From assembly GCA_016716465.1 (NCBI GenBank), contig JADJWH010000001.1, forward strand, positions 744,001 to 808,000: a stretch of DNA of 64,000 nucleotides. Direction: 5' to 3'. The stretch's first letter is position 1; each line of letters starts with the position of its first letter. The stretch is from Gammaproteobacteria bacterium. GTDB lineage: Bacteria; Pseudomonadota; Gammaproteobacteria; SZUA-140. The notes below the pieces were generated by a model. That model saw only the letters and a list, made by a program, of their open reading frames with translations, did no database searches and had not been told where the DNA came from. Positions 33,447 to 42,123 of this stretch are shown here, one piece after another. Both the position numbers and the translations under genes were made by a program.

Positions 33447-34493
33447 ATGTCAGTACTCATTCCTCTGCTCGTTCCGGTTTTCGCTCTGAGCTGTGTCATG
33501 GTATATCTGCTAAGCCGCACCGGTTCGCTGCTCCGGATTATTGACCATCCCAACGAGCGATCTCTTCACCAGATACCGACGCCTCGCACAGGCGGACTGG
33601 GAATCTGGGTCGGGAGTCTCGCCGGACTTGGTGCTGTCTCGCTGCTGTTCGGAGAGGTGCTGGAGGTTATTTGGTTAGCAACTGGTGCATTGATCATAGC
33701 TATCATCTCATTCATTGATGATCGTTTACATGTACCCGTTAGGATCAGGCTTTCAATCCATCTGTTGGCAGCAATAACCCTCGTGATTGGCGGATTACAA
33801 TGGCAATCCATTGAATTACCCGGATTACATATTAATCTTCCCCCTGGAATAACGCATGTATTAAGCGTGTTGTTCATCATCTGGATGACCAACCTCTACA
33901 ATTTCATGGACGGTATGGACGGCCTCGCCGGTGGTATGGCCGTATTCGGCTTCGGCACCCTGGGTATGCTCGGTCACCTTGCAGGGGATGACTTTTACGC
34001 CGCAATGTGCTGGATGATTGCGGCATCCTCTGCCGGATTCCTAGTGTGGAATTTCCCGCCGGCACGCATCTTCATGGGTGATACCGGCTCCTCTGTCCTC
34101 GGGTTGCTGGCCGCGGCGCTGTCTTTGTGGGCGGATCGGGATGGACTGTTCCCGCTATGGACCGCCATGCTGATCTTTGCTCCGTTCGTCTTTGATGCGA
34201 CACTGACCTTGGCGCGTCGTACTCTTCAGGGAGAACGCATCTGGGAAGCGCATCGCAGTCACTATTACCAGCGTCTGGTTCAGGCGGGATGGAGTCATCG
34301 ACGTACCGTACTGTGGGAGTACGGGTTGATGCTGCTGTGCAGCGCGGGCGCCTTCTACGCCTTTCGTGCCTCGACGGCGGGGCAGTGGATGATCATCGGA
34401 ATGATCCTCAGCACATGCCTGGCTGGCGTGGTCGGAGTGCGTCATATCGAACGACGCCACTTGGCCAGCCGGATGCCGAAAATCTCCTTGTAG
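33447..34493 (+). CDS. MraY/WecA-family sugar-phosphate transferase, WbpL-like
   Basis: A 348-residue membrane enzyme with about ten hydrophobic segments. Conserved cytoplasmic motifs are present: SFIDDR (Asp-Asp), NLYNFMDGMDGLAGG, RIFMGDTGSS and HRSHYYQRLV. It would transfer a HexNAc-1-phosphate, probably FucNAc or QuiNAc given the neighbours, to undecaprenyl phosphate and so start the repeat unit. A stretch at about 33.69-33.88 kb is AT-richer than the rest of the gene. Confidence 0.88.
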   Translation: MSVLIPLLVPVFALSCVMVYLLSRTGSLLRIIDHPNERSLHQIPTPRTGGLGIWVGSLAGLGAVSLLFGEVLEVIWLATGALIIAIISFIDDRLHVPVRIRLSIHLLAAITLVIGGLQWQSIELPGLHINLPPGITHVLSVLFIIWMTNLYNFMDGMDGLAGGMAVFGFGTLGMLGHLAGDDFYAAMCWMIAASSAGFLVWNFPPARIFMGDTGSSVLGLLAAALSLWADRDGLFPLWTAMLIFAPFVFDATLTLARRTLQGERIWEAHRSHYYQRLVQAGWSHRRTVLWEYGLMLLCSAGAFYAFRASTAGQWMIIGMILSTCLAGVVGVRHIERRHLASRMPKISL

Positions 34494-34592
34494 CAACCTG
34501 ATTCCTGGAAGCAACCTTTCCCTACGATTCAACGTGTATTTATACGATAGTATTAACCCGAATATCCGCTATCCTCGGGCGGTAAAATCGCA

Positions 34593-34621
34593 TTAACATC
34601 GCATAGATATTGCAGTACAAT
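34593..34621 (+). promoter_or_regulatory. Sigma-70 promoter before the wbpM-like gene
   Basis: TTAACA (34593-34598), a 17-bp spacer and TACAAT (34616-34621) give a near-consensus promoter in the AT-rich gap 34494-34708. It lies about 88 bp before the proposed TTG start at 34709, so wbpM-galU-wzz can be transcribed independently of the upstream glycan genes. Confidence 0.6.
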
Positions 34622-34708
34622 ACGCCGCATTGCTTCAATAACAAAAAATTCTTACCAAATCAGCGATTAATACTGATATGGTGGGTAACTTGGCAAGAGG
34701 AGTGGGCC

Positions 34709-36571
34709 TTGGCCTCAAAGCGCCGGATCGCGATCGTTGCTCATGACCTCTGCATGGTCGCGGGCGCCTGGTTCCTGGCTTACCTGACCCGCTATAACTT
34801 CCAACTGTCCGCCGGTGTCTGGCCGGTCCTGTGGCAAACCCTCCCAGTGGTGATAGCAGTCCAGGGGCTGGTCCTGTGGCGTTTCGGCCTCTACCGTGGT
34901 GTCTGGCGCTTTGCCAGCGTCCCGGACCTCTGGAACATTATACGTGCCGCGGCTATCGGTGTTTTCATCATTGCCCTGGCCGAATTCCTGATCAATCGGC
35001 TGGCGGGCATTCCGCGCGCGATCTTCCTGCTGTACCCGATCTATCTGGTGCTGTTGCTGGGAACGCCCCGCCTGGGCTACCGCATCTGGAGGGATTACCG
35101 GCTCGGAATGCTGAACGGCGCCAACCGAAAACGGGTACTGATCCTGGGCGCCGGCCGGGCAGGGGAGATGCTGGCCCGCGACATGCGACGGGATGGCGGC
35201 TATATCCCGGTGGGATTCCTCGATGATCAGCCGGCCCTGAAAGGCTTCAAGGTCCATAATCTGCCGGTGCTGGGCACAATCGACCGGCTGCCCGAGATCG
35301 CGCGGGACCATGCGTTGGACCTGGTGATCATCGCGCTCCCGTCTGCGACCAACGCCCAGATGCGGCGGGTCGTGGAGATCTGCGAGCAGGCAGAAATCGA
35401 GTTCCGCACACTGCCCAACCTGCGGGATCTCGGGGCTGGGCAACCCACCGTATCCGAACTGCGCGAGGTCAATATCGAGGACCTGCTCGGGCGGACCCCG
35501 ATCACGCTGGACTGGAACCGCATCAGCAAGGGTCTTGCCGGACAGACGGTCCTGGTGAGCGGAGGCGGGGGCTCGATCGGCTCCGAGCTGTGCCGCCAGA
35601 TCGCGCGCCTGCGACCCGCTGCCCTGGTCCTGTTCGAAAACAACGAGTACAACCTGTTCGAGATCGAGCGCGAACTGCGCGGGAAGCACCCCGACCTGGT
35701 CCTGCATGCCTATCTGGGCGACGTGCGCGACCGCGCCTCGGTGGTCCGGGCCTTCGAGCGATTCAAGCCCCAGGTGGTGTTCCATGCCGCCGCCTACAAA
35801 CATGTCCCCATGCTGGAATCCCAGGCCCGCGAGGCGGTGCGCAACAACGTGCTCGGTACCCGCCTGATGGCCCAGACCGCCGACCGCTTCGGCTGCGAGG
35901 CCTTCGTCATGATCTCCACCGACAAGGCGGTGAATCCGGCCAATGTGATGGGCGCCAGCAAGCGGGTGGCCGAAATCTACTGCCAGTCCTTCGCCAAGCG
36001 CTCGCGCACGCGTTTCATCACGGTGCGTTTCGGCAATGTGCTGGGATCAGCCGGGAGTGTCATTCCGATCTTTCAGAAGCAGATCAAGGCCGGCGGCCCG
36101 GTGACGGTCACTCACCCGGACATCACGCGCTATTTCATGACCATCCCCGAGGCGGCCCAGCTCATCATGCAGGCGGGGGTGATGGGCGAGGGCGGGGAGA
36201 TCTTCGTGCTCGATATGGGTGAGCCGGTGCGCATCGGTTATCTGGCCGAGCAGATGATCCGCCTGTCCGGGAAGACCCCTGGAGAGGACATAGAAATTAT
36301 CTATACCGGCCTGCGTCCAGGCGAGAAGTTCTACGAGGAGCTGTTTTACGACCAGGAGGAGTATAAATCCACCGGGCATGATAAAATCCTCCTCGCGCAT
36401 TCTGTCGTCGTCGACTGGTCGATGCTGACGTCGGATGTGCGCGCAATTGAGGAAGCGGTGGAGAGATACGATGAGGGGGAGGTTCACCGCCTGCTCAAAC
36501 GGATTGTGCCTGAGCTCGCCGCTCAACAATCGCTTTCCAATGTCGTCCCCTTCGAACGTGCGAGCGTATGA
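34709..36571 (+). CDS. Polysaccharide biosynthesis UDP-HexNAc 4,6-dehydratase, WbpM/CapD-like
   Basis: A 620-residue membrane enzyme with four N-terminal membrane segments (about 8-115), a first Rossmann domain (ILGAGRAGEMLARDM) and a catalytic SDR domain (SGGGGSIGSELCRQI). The active site reads STDKAVNPANVMGASKRVAE; Met replaces the usual Tyr (MxxxK), as in WbpM. It converts UDP-GlcNAc to the 4-keto-6-deoxy sugar. TTG 34709 is chosen because GAGGAG lies 7 bp upstream and a promoter ends at 34621; the frame extends upstream to a TTG at 34610 inside that promoter, which is unlikely as a start. Confidence 0.92.
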   Translation: MASKRRIAIVAHDLCMVAGAWFLAYLTRYNFQLSAGVWPVLWQTLPVVIAVQGLVLWRFGLYRGVWRFASVPDLWNIIRAAAIGVFIIALAEFLINRLAGIPRAIFLLYPIYLVLLLGTPRLGYRIWRDYRLGMLNGANRKRVLILGAGRAGEMLARDMRRDGGYIPVGFLDDQPALKGFKVHNLPVLGTIDRLPEIARDHALDLVIIALPSATNAQMRRVVEICEQAEIEFRTLPNLRDLGAGQPTVSELREVNIEDLLGRTPITLDWNRISKGLAGQTVLVSGGGGSIGSELCRQIARLRPAALVLFENNEYNLFEIERELRGKHPDLVLHAYLGDVRDRASVVRAFERFKPQVVFHAAAYKHVPMLESQAREAVRNNVLGTRLMAQTADRFGCEAFVMISTDKAVNPANVMGASKRVAEIYCQSFAKRSRTRFITVRFGNVLGSAGSVIPIFQKQIKAGGPVTVTHPDITRYFMTIPEAAQLIMQAGVMGEGGEIFVLDMGEPVRIGYLAEQMIRLSGKTPGEDIEIIYTGLRPGEKFYEELFYDQEEYKSTGHDKILLAHSVVVDWSMLTSDVRAIEEAVERYDEGEVHRLLKRIVPELAAQQSLSNVVPFERASV

Positions 36572-37449
36572 CATACAAGGTTACCAAAGCCGTGTTCCCG
36601 GTCGCGGGAATGGGCACCCGTTTCCTTCCGGCCACCAAGGCGAATCCGAAGGAAATGCTGCCCATCGTCGACAAACCCCTGATCCAGTACGCCGCGGAAG
36701 AAGCGATCGCGGCCGGTATCAAGGAACTGATCTTCGTCACCAGCAGCGCCAAGCGCGCCATTGAAGATCACTTCGATAAGAACTACGAACTCGAATCCGA
36801 ACTGGTCGCGCGCAACAAGCGCGACCTCCTGCGCAAGGTGCAGGGCATCCTGCCGAAGGGCGTATCGTGCGCCTATATCCGTCAGCCGGAGGCCCTGGGG
36901 CTCGGGCATGCCGTGTTGTGCGCCCGGTCGGTGGTCGGCAACGAACCCTTCGCGGTGATCCTCGCCGACGACCTGATCGACAACGGTGATCACAGCTGCC
37001 TCAGACAGATGGTGGATCTGTTCGGGGAGCGGGGCTGCAGCCTGCTCGGCGTGGAGCAGGTCGATCCCGCCGAGACCGATAAATACGGCATCATCACCCC
37101 GAAGCGGATCGGTGACCGCCTCTACCAGGCGGAAGCCATCGTGGAAAAGCCACGGCCGGAGGAGGCGCCTTCCGCGCTGGCGGTGGTCGGCCGCTACATC
37201 CTGACCCCCGGCATCTTCGATTACCTGGAAAACCTCGGCAAGGGTGCCGGCGGCGAGATCCAGCTCACCGACGCTATCGCGCAGTTGATGGGCAGCGAGA
37301 CAGTGCTGGGCTACGAGTTCGATGGCATCCGCTATGACTGCGGCAGCAAGCTCGGCTATCTGCAGGCCACAGTCGAATACGCGCTCAAGCACCCCGATCT
37401 GCAACAGCCTTTCCGTGAGTACCTGCAAAAGTTCTGCCTGCTGGAGTGA
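36568..37449 (+). CDS. galU: UTP-glucose-1-phosphate uridylyltransferase
   Basis: Makes UDP-glucose from glucose-1-phosphate. The 293-residue product has PVAGMGTRFLPATKANPKEM, the VDKPLIQYAAEEA segment, KRDLLRKVQ and VEKPRPEEAPS, all typical of bacterial GalU. The start overlaps the wbpM stop in ATGA. UDP-glucose probably serves both this locus and central carbohydrate metabolism. Confidence 0.97.
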   Translation: MTYKVTKAVFPVAGMGTRFLPATKANPKEMLPIVDKPLIQYAAEEAIAAGIKELIFVTSSAKRAIEDHFDKNYELESELVARNKRDLLRKVQGILPKGVSCAYIRQPEALGLGHAVLCARSVVGNEPFAVILADDLIDNGDHSCLRQMVDLFGERGCSLLGVEQVDPAETDKYGIITPKRIGDRLYQAEAIVEKPRPEEAPSALAVVGRYILTPGIFDYLENLGKGAGGEIQLTDAIAQLMGSETVLGYEFDGIRYDCGSKLGYLQATVEYALKHPDLQQPFREYLQKFCLLE

Positions 37450-37511
37450 GGAGACCCCGGGGGTCGTGATCATCTGAAATAACATCCGCAGCAGGCACTG
37501 GAGGGGGCCGA

Positions 37512-38942
37512 ATGCGGAACTTGCACAATGTCTCGGAGGAACCGGTTCCGGCGGTGGAGCCGTTACAGGTTAAAGACCATCCGGCTGTGCACCTCCATCC
37601 GACCCGTGACGATTTTCATGGTGACCGGGACGAGATCAGCCTGCTCGACCTCTGGTTGACCCTGATGCGCTGGAAATGGTTGCTGGCCGGCGGCTTGGTG
37701 CTTGGAATCGGCGGCGCAGCACTCGTGGCGCTGTTGATCCCCGACAAATCGCAGCTGAATACCACGATCGAGATCGGCGCCCTACCGGCCAACGGCATCG
37801 CCACGCCGCTGGAATCGCCGTCTTCGATCAAGGTCAAACTCGAAAATTCCTACATCCCGCTGACACAGCGCCAGTTTCAAGAAAAGTACGGCAATGGCAA
37901 GGACAGCTTGCTCTTCGTGAATGTCATGTTGCCCAAGGACAGCAACCTGGTCGTACTCGAGAGCCGGGCGCCGGAACAGGACTTCGACGGCCGCTATGTC
38001 GAGTTTCATCGCGAGATCTCCCGTCAGCTCATCAATGACCACGTGCGCAAGCTTGCGGTACAGCGTCACCGCTTGGAGATCGATACGGCGCGGGCGCGAA
38101 TGACGCTGGATGCGCTGCGCGACAAGAAGGCACTGGAAGTGAAGCGGCTCGCGCTCGAAACCAAATATCGTCAGGCGGAGGCGGAGATGCAGCGCGTGAG
38201 CGATCCAGGCATCTTCGAGGCCCGGCGCAAGGCGCTGGAAAACCAGGTCCAGGCGGCAAAACTCAAGTCTGATTCACTCAGGGGGCGGGAACAGCTCCTG
38301 CGCATGCAGCTGGGCCAGCTGGATACCCAGAAGCACCTGCTCGAGGCGCAGGCCACTCAGCTCGACGGCCAACTCCGTAGCGCGGGTGCGGCCCGGATCC
38401 GTGCCGTCAGCGAAGTGTCGGACGAGAGCCGCGCCATGACCCAGCTCCTGATCGACAACGAAATCCGTGAGAGCTCCGACCGGCTCGCCGTGCTGCAGGA
38501 ACGACTCCTGGTCGGAGCCGCCAACGAGGCGCTGGAGATCAATAACGCGATCGAGGAAAACAAGCGCGCGCAGCTCCTCCAGCGCGACGAAATCCTTGAG
38601 TCGGAAGCGCAACTGGAGCAGTTCCTACGGGAACACGAGATTTCCATCCAGGAAGAGGAAAACCGGTTGCCCGAACTGAAGGCCCAGATGGCCCTGCTCA
38701 TCGCCGAGCACGAGTATTCCGTGCAGGAGCAGGAATACGCCGTCAAGGAGCTGGAGAACCGGCTGGAAAACTTCACCGATACCCGCATCGTCTCCGAGCC
38801 CGTGCGTTCAATCGGAAACTCGGGTACTTCGTCCAGCGTGATTCTGGCCCTGGGCGCCATTTGCGGGATCATGTTCGGCGTGTTCGCCGCACTGTTCGCC
38901 GAATTCCTCAGGAAGCTCAGGCTGGCCCGCCTGGCCGGTTGA
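37512..38942 (+). CDS. Second Wzz-type chain-length protein with long coiled coil
   Basis: 476 residues: DEISLLDLWLTLMRWKW before membrane segment 1 (about 55-76), a long periplasmic coiled coil (about 170-430) with Glu-rich repeats near its end, and a C-terminal segment VILALGAICGIMFGVFAALF. The N- and C-terminal parts closely resemble the protein at 7457, but the coiled coil is about 120 residues longer. The two copies may set different chain lengths. It ends the locus in front of a palindrome and the convergent rne gene. Confidence 0.8.
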   Translation: MRNLHNVSEEPVPAVEPLQVKDHPAVHLHPTRDDFHGDRDEISLLDLWLTLMRWKWLLAGGLVLGIGGAALVALLIPDKSQLNTTIEIGALPANGIATPLESPSSIKVKLENSYIPLTQRQFQEKYGNGKDSLLFVNVMLPKDSNLVVLESRAPEQDFDGRYVEFHREISRQLINDHVRKLAVQRHRLEIDTARARMTLDALRDKKALEVKRLALETKYRQAEAEMQRVSDPGIFEARRKALENQVQAAKLKSDSLRGREQLLRMQLGQLDTQKHLLEAQATQLDGQLRSAGAARIRAVSEVSDESRAMTQLLIDNEIRESSDRLAVLQERLLVGAANEALEINNAIEENKRAQLLQRDEILESEAQLEQFLREHEISIQEEENRLPELKAQMALLIAEHEYSVQEQEYAVKELENRLENFTDTRIVSEPVRSIGNSGTSSSVILALGAICGIMFGVFAALFAEFLRKLRLARLAG

Positions 38943-38952
38943 AGTCAGAGGT

Positions 38953-38980
38953 AAGGGGACGGATTTAAATCCGTCCCCTT
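38953..38980. repeat. GGGGACGGATTT palindrome between convergent genes
   Basis: AAGGGGACGGATTT / AAATCCGTCCCCTT is a perfect 14+14 palindrome (38953-38980), followed by TT. It lies between the wzz paralogue and the rne stop and could terminate transcription from either side. It is a one-base-per-arm variant of the copies at 1343 and 14852. Confidence 0.85.
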
Positions 38981-38989
38981 TGTCTTGGT

Positions 38990-41533
38990 TTAGTCCGATT
39001 CGTGTTCCCGCCGCGGGGCATCTGCCGTGGCACGGGACTCCGTGGATACGGCTGGCGGGACCGGCGTCGACGCGGCCGCGGGACGCTCATGATCCCGTTG
39101 CGAGGTGATCGCCGAATGGAGCGAGCTGGGCCGGAAATCCGGCTTGGCAGGCTCCACGATGGAACTCACCGGAGCCGCGAAGGTCGTGACCGGCGCCGGG
39201 CTGTGGGGTATCGCTGGGGCAGGTGGCGCACTTGCGACAGCCGTAGCGACGGGCGTCGGCGGGATGTTGTCCCTGCGTCCCGTATCATTGCTCACCGGAG
39301 CGGCATCGCCACTGCCTGAATTGGCAGCATGCGCCGGTTCAGGGCGCTGCGGCTGACCCGACCCGCGGTTGCCGCCGCCTTCACCGGATCTTCCCGCGCT
39401 GTCGCCACCGGCCGCGTCGCGATTCTGAGAGCGGCGGCGTCCGCCGCGGCGGGAACGCTGCCGGCCCGAACGACTGCCCGCACCCTGACTCCCTTCACCA
39501 CCGCGGTCGCCCTGAGCAGGCCGGGTCTGCTGGCCGGATTGCGGTTGCGGCTGATCCGCAGATTCGGTCGGGCGCGGATTCTCCGCCGTCTCCTGTCTCG
39601 GCTCGGCCGGTGGCTTTACGCGCGGCTCACCGCCGTGACGGCCAGTCGAACCCTGTCCGCCACGTCGTTGTTGCGGCTGGTTTCTTGGGCCGCCGCGCCC
39701 GCCACGGACTCCCTGCCGGTCACCCGCACCGTCATGGCGTCTCTCCTTGCGTTCGGAGGGTTGCGCGCGGCTGGCGGCGGCCTTGGGGGGCTCTTCCTTC
39801 TGTCCGCCGAAGAGTGTGGACCAGAGCTGCTTGATGAACCCGCCGCGAGCGGCGGGTTCACCATGCGAGCGCGGTTCTCCCTCGACTTCCGGAGCATCCT
39901 CCGGCCGGCTGGCCGGCGCCGGGGTCAGGGGCTTGATGCCTTTGACGAGCGGCGCCTCGGGGATCGGCTTGGGCTGGGCCAGCGGAACGACTTCAGCCTT
40001 GGCCTCGATCTCGCTCGCGAGCTCGTAGCTGGCCTTTTCCTCGGTCTCCGCCGGCAGATCTTCCTTGCGGAGGCGCTTGACCTCGAATTTTGGCGTCTCC
40101 AGGGCGGAATTCGCGATCAACAGGATCTTGATGCCCTGGCGCTTCTCGACCCGCGAGATCGCCTCGCGCTTCTCATTGAGGAGGAAGGTCGCGACATTGA
40201 CCGGGACCTGGATGATCAGGCGGCCGGTGTTCTCCTTCATGGCCTCTTCCTCGATCACGCGCAGGATCGACAGCGCCAGGGATTCGACGTTGCGGATCGT
40301 GCCGAGGCCGTTGCAGCGCGGGCAGATGCTGTAGGCGGATTCGCCCAGCGAGGGCCGCAGGCGCTGGCGCGACATCTCGAGCAGGCCGAAGCGCGAAATC
40401 CGCCCCATCTGGACGCGGGCGCGGTCCTTCTTCAGCGCCTCCTTGAGGCGGTTTTCGACCTCGCGCTGGTTGCGCGCGGGGGTCATGTCGATGAAATCGA
40501 TGACGATCAGACCGCCCAGGTCGCGCAACCGGAGCTGGCGGGCGATCTCGTCCGCCGCCTCCAGATTGGTCATCAGGGCGGTTTCCTCGATGTCGCCGCC
40601 CTTGGTCGCGCGGGCAGAGTTGATATCGATGGCGACCAGCGCCTCGGCGTGGTCGATGACGACGGCGCCGCCCGACGGCAGGCGGATCTCATGATGGTGG
40701 GCCGCCTCGATCTGGCTTTCGATCTGAAACCGGGTGAAGAGGGGGATTTCTTCCTGATAAAGCTTGAGCTTGTTGAGGTTCTGCGGCATCACCTGCTGCA
40801 TGAAATCGCGCGCGCGCTGGTAGACCGCCGGGTCGTCGATCAGGATCTCGCCGATGTTCGGCCGCAGATAGTCGCGGATGGCGCGGATGATGATGTCGCT
40901 TTCCTGGTAGATCAGGTAGGGGGCGCGGGTCTCGGAGCTGGAGGCGGCCTCGATGGCCTCCCACACGCGCACCAGGTAGTCGAGGTCCCACTGGATCTCT
41001 TCGGCGCTCTTCCCGATGCCGGCGGTGCGCACGATGATGCCCATGCCATCCGGGATCTGCAGGGCATTGATGGCCTCGCGCATCTCGTTGCGGTCATCGC
41101 CCTCGATCCGGCGCGAGATACCGCCGGCGCGGGGATTGTTGGGCATCAGAACCAGATAACGGCCCGCCAGGCTGATGAAGGTGGTCAGGGCGGCGCCCTT
41201 GTTGCCGCGCTCCTCCTTGACCACCTGAACGACGATCTCCTGGCCCTCTTTCAGGGCATCACGGATCTCCACCCGCCGGTTGTCGTCGGATGCGGTATCG
41301 AAAACGGTGGGGGAGACTTCCTTGAGGGGCAGAAAGCCGTGGCGATCCGCGCCGTAATCGACGAAGGCCGCTTCCAGGCTGGGCTCGATGCGGGTGATGC
41401 GGCCCTTGTAGATATTCGACTTTTTCTGTTCCCGCGACGGGGTTTCTATATCGAGATCGTAAAGATATTGCCCATCAACCAGTGCGACCCGCAACTCTTC
41501 CGGCTGAGTCGCATTAATCAGCATTCTCTTCAT
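38990..41533 (-). CDS. rne: Ribonuclease E
   Basis: Essential endoribonuclease for mRNA decay and rRNA/tRNA processing, at the inner membrane. The 847-residue protein begins MKRMLINATQPEELRVALVD, has the S1 domain (about 36-120), the catalytic DNase I-like part with Asp in VAIDINSA and VIDFIDM, and the zinc link CPRCNG. The C-terminal 300 residues are low-complexity (Arg/Gly/Gln-rich, Pro/Ala-rich), as in the degradosome scaffold of RNase E, and differ from the shorter RNase G. Divergent from rluC, as is usual. Confidence 0.97.
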   Translation of the reverse strand: MKRMLINATQPEELRVALVDGQYLYDLDIETPSREQKKSNIYKGRITRIEPSLEAAFVDYGADRHGFLPLKEVSPTVFDTASDDNRRVEIRDALKEGQEIVVQVVKEERGNKGAALTTFISLAGRYLVLMPNNPRAGGISRRIEGDDRNEMREAINALQIPDGMGIIVRTAGIGKSAEEIQWDLDYLVRVWEAIEAASSSETRAPYLIYQESDIIIRAIRDYLRPNIGEILIDDPAVYQRARDFMQQVMPQNLNKLKLYQEEIPLFTRFQIESQIEAAHHHEIRLPSGGAVVIDHAEALVAIDINSARATKGGDIEETALMTNLEAADEIARQLRLRDLGGLIVIDFIDMTPARNQREVENRLKEALKKDRARVQMGRISRFGLLEMSRQRLRPSLGESAYSICPRCNGLGTIRNVESLALSILRVIEEEAMKENTGRLIIQVPVNVATFLLNEKREAISRVEKRQGIKILLIANSALETPKFEVKRLRKEDLPAETEEKASYELASEIEAKAEVVPLAQPKPIPEAPLVKGIKPLTPAPASRPEDAPEVEGEPRSHGEPAARGGFIKQLWSTLFGGQKEEPPKAAASRAQPSERKERRHDGAGDRQGVRGGRGGPRNQPQQRRGGQGSTGRHGGEPRVKPPAEPRQETAENPRPTESADQPQPQSGQQTRPAQGDRGGEGSQGAGSRSGRQRSRRGGRRRSQNRDAAGGDSAGRSGEGGGNRGSGQPQRPEPAHAANSGSGDAAPVSNDTGRRDNIPPTPVATAVASAPPAPAIPHSPAPVTTFAAPVSSIVEPAKPDFRPSSLHSAITSQRDHERPAAASTPVPPAVSTESRATADAPRREHESD

Positions 41534-42123
41534 GTTTCAGCAATCCTTAAGTGTAACCATGCACGCTGCTCAGCGCGGAATTGCTGAATCGTAACTGTTT
41601 GCAATGATCTTATGACATTACGTTTGCGCCAGGTTGTGTGCCAAGGGCAAGGTCATCGTATCGTCTCATATCGGTCCACAGTTCGTATTCAGCCGCACCC
41701 GCGTGCGATGACGTGGATGGTTGTGTTAACTTTCCCGTTCAAACCTTTGGGTTTCGAACGGCTGTGTATTCAATACCTCAGCGGATGCCCGGCACCGTCA
41801 AGTGGGACGTGCCCGTGAATCCCTGCATAATCATTACATTGATTAGGAAAGTTGAAGTTGAGTTCAACGCTTCCGATGACTGTGCTGCCTTACCTCCTTA
41901 ATATTTGCGAAGGTGAGCGCGGACAAGCGGGCCGTTCCGGCCACTCCTGTCACGAAGTCTTTCCAATGCACGTCTGCCGCGACTGGTAATATGTTGCGCC
42001 GATGTCCTGGGACGATCGGGCATACAATTTCTCCCACCCGTGATAAACGCCTTGCTAATATATCAATGTTTTAAAGTCGCTTCAAACAGTTATCGTATAT
42101 GGCCGGAGAAACTCAAGCGAGAG
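41534..42123. promoter_or_regulatory. rne-rluC intergenic region, probable long rne 5' UTR
   Basis: About 590 bp without a convincing gene. In E. coli the rne transcript has a long leader through which RNase E represses its own mRNA. A similar arrangement is likely here, but I could not identify the hairpins or either promoter. Short open frames on the plus strand (41612-41901) lack family motifs and a ribosome site. Confidence 0.45.

Noticed and set aside
34610..34708. Upstream extension of the wbpM-like gene from TTG 34610
   Set aside because: It begins inside a near-consensus promoter, lacks a ribosome site and adds residues without similarity to the family.
16682..38942. Exosortase/PEP-CTERM type EPS locus
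   Set aside because: The MarR-type regulator occurs in such loci, but no exosortase, PEP-CTERM protein, Wza or Wzc is present; a Wzx/Wzy O-antigen type locus fits better.
39329..41587. Long plus-strand open frame opposite rne
   Set aside because: Antisense shadow of a GC-rich gene; Arg/Leu/Gly-rich without domains, and rne is certain.
41612..41901. Small plus-strand frames in the rne-rluC gap
   Set aside because: No ribosome site, no family motif, and the region is better explained as a leader and promoter zone.
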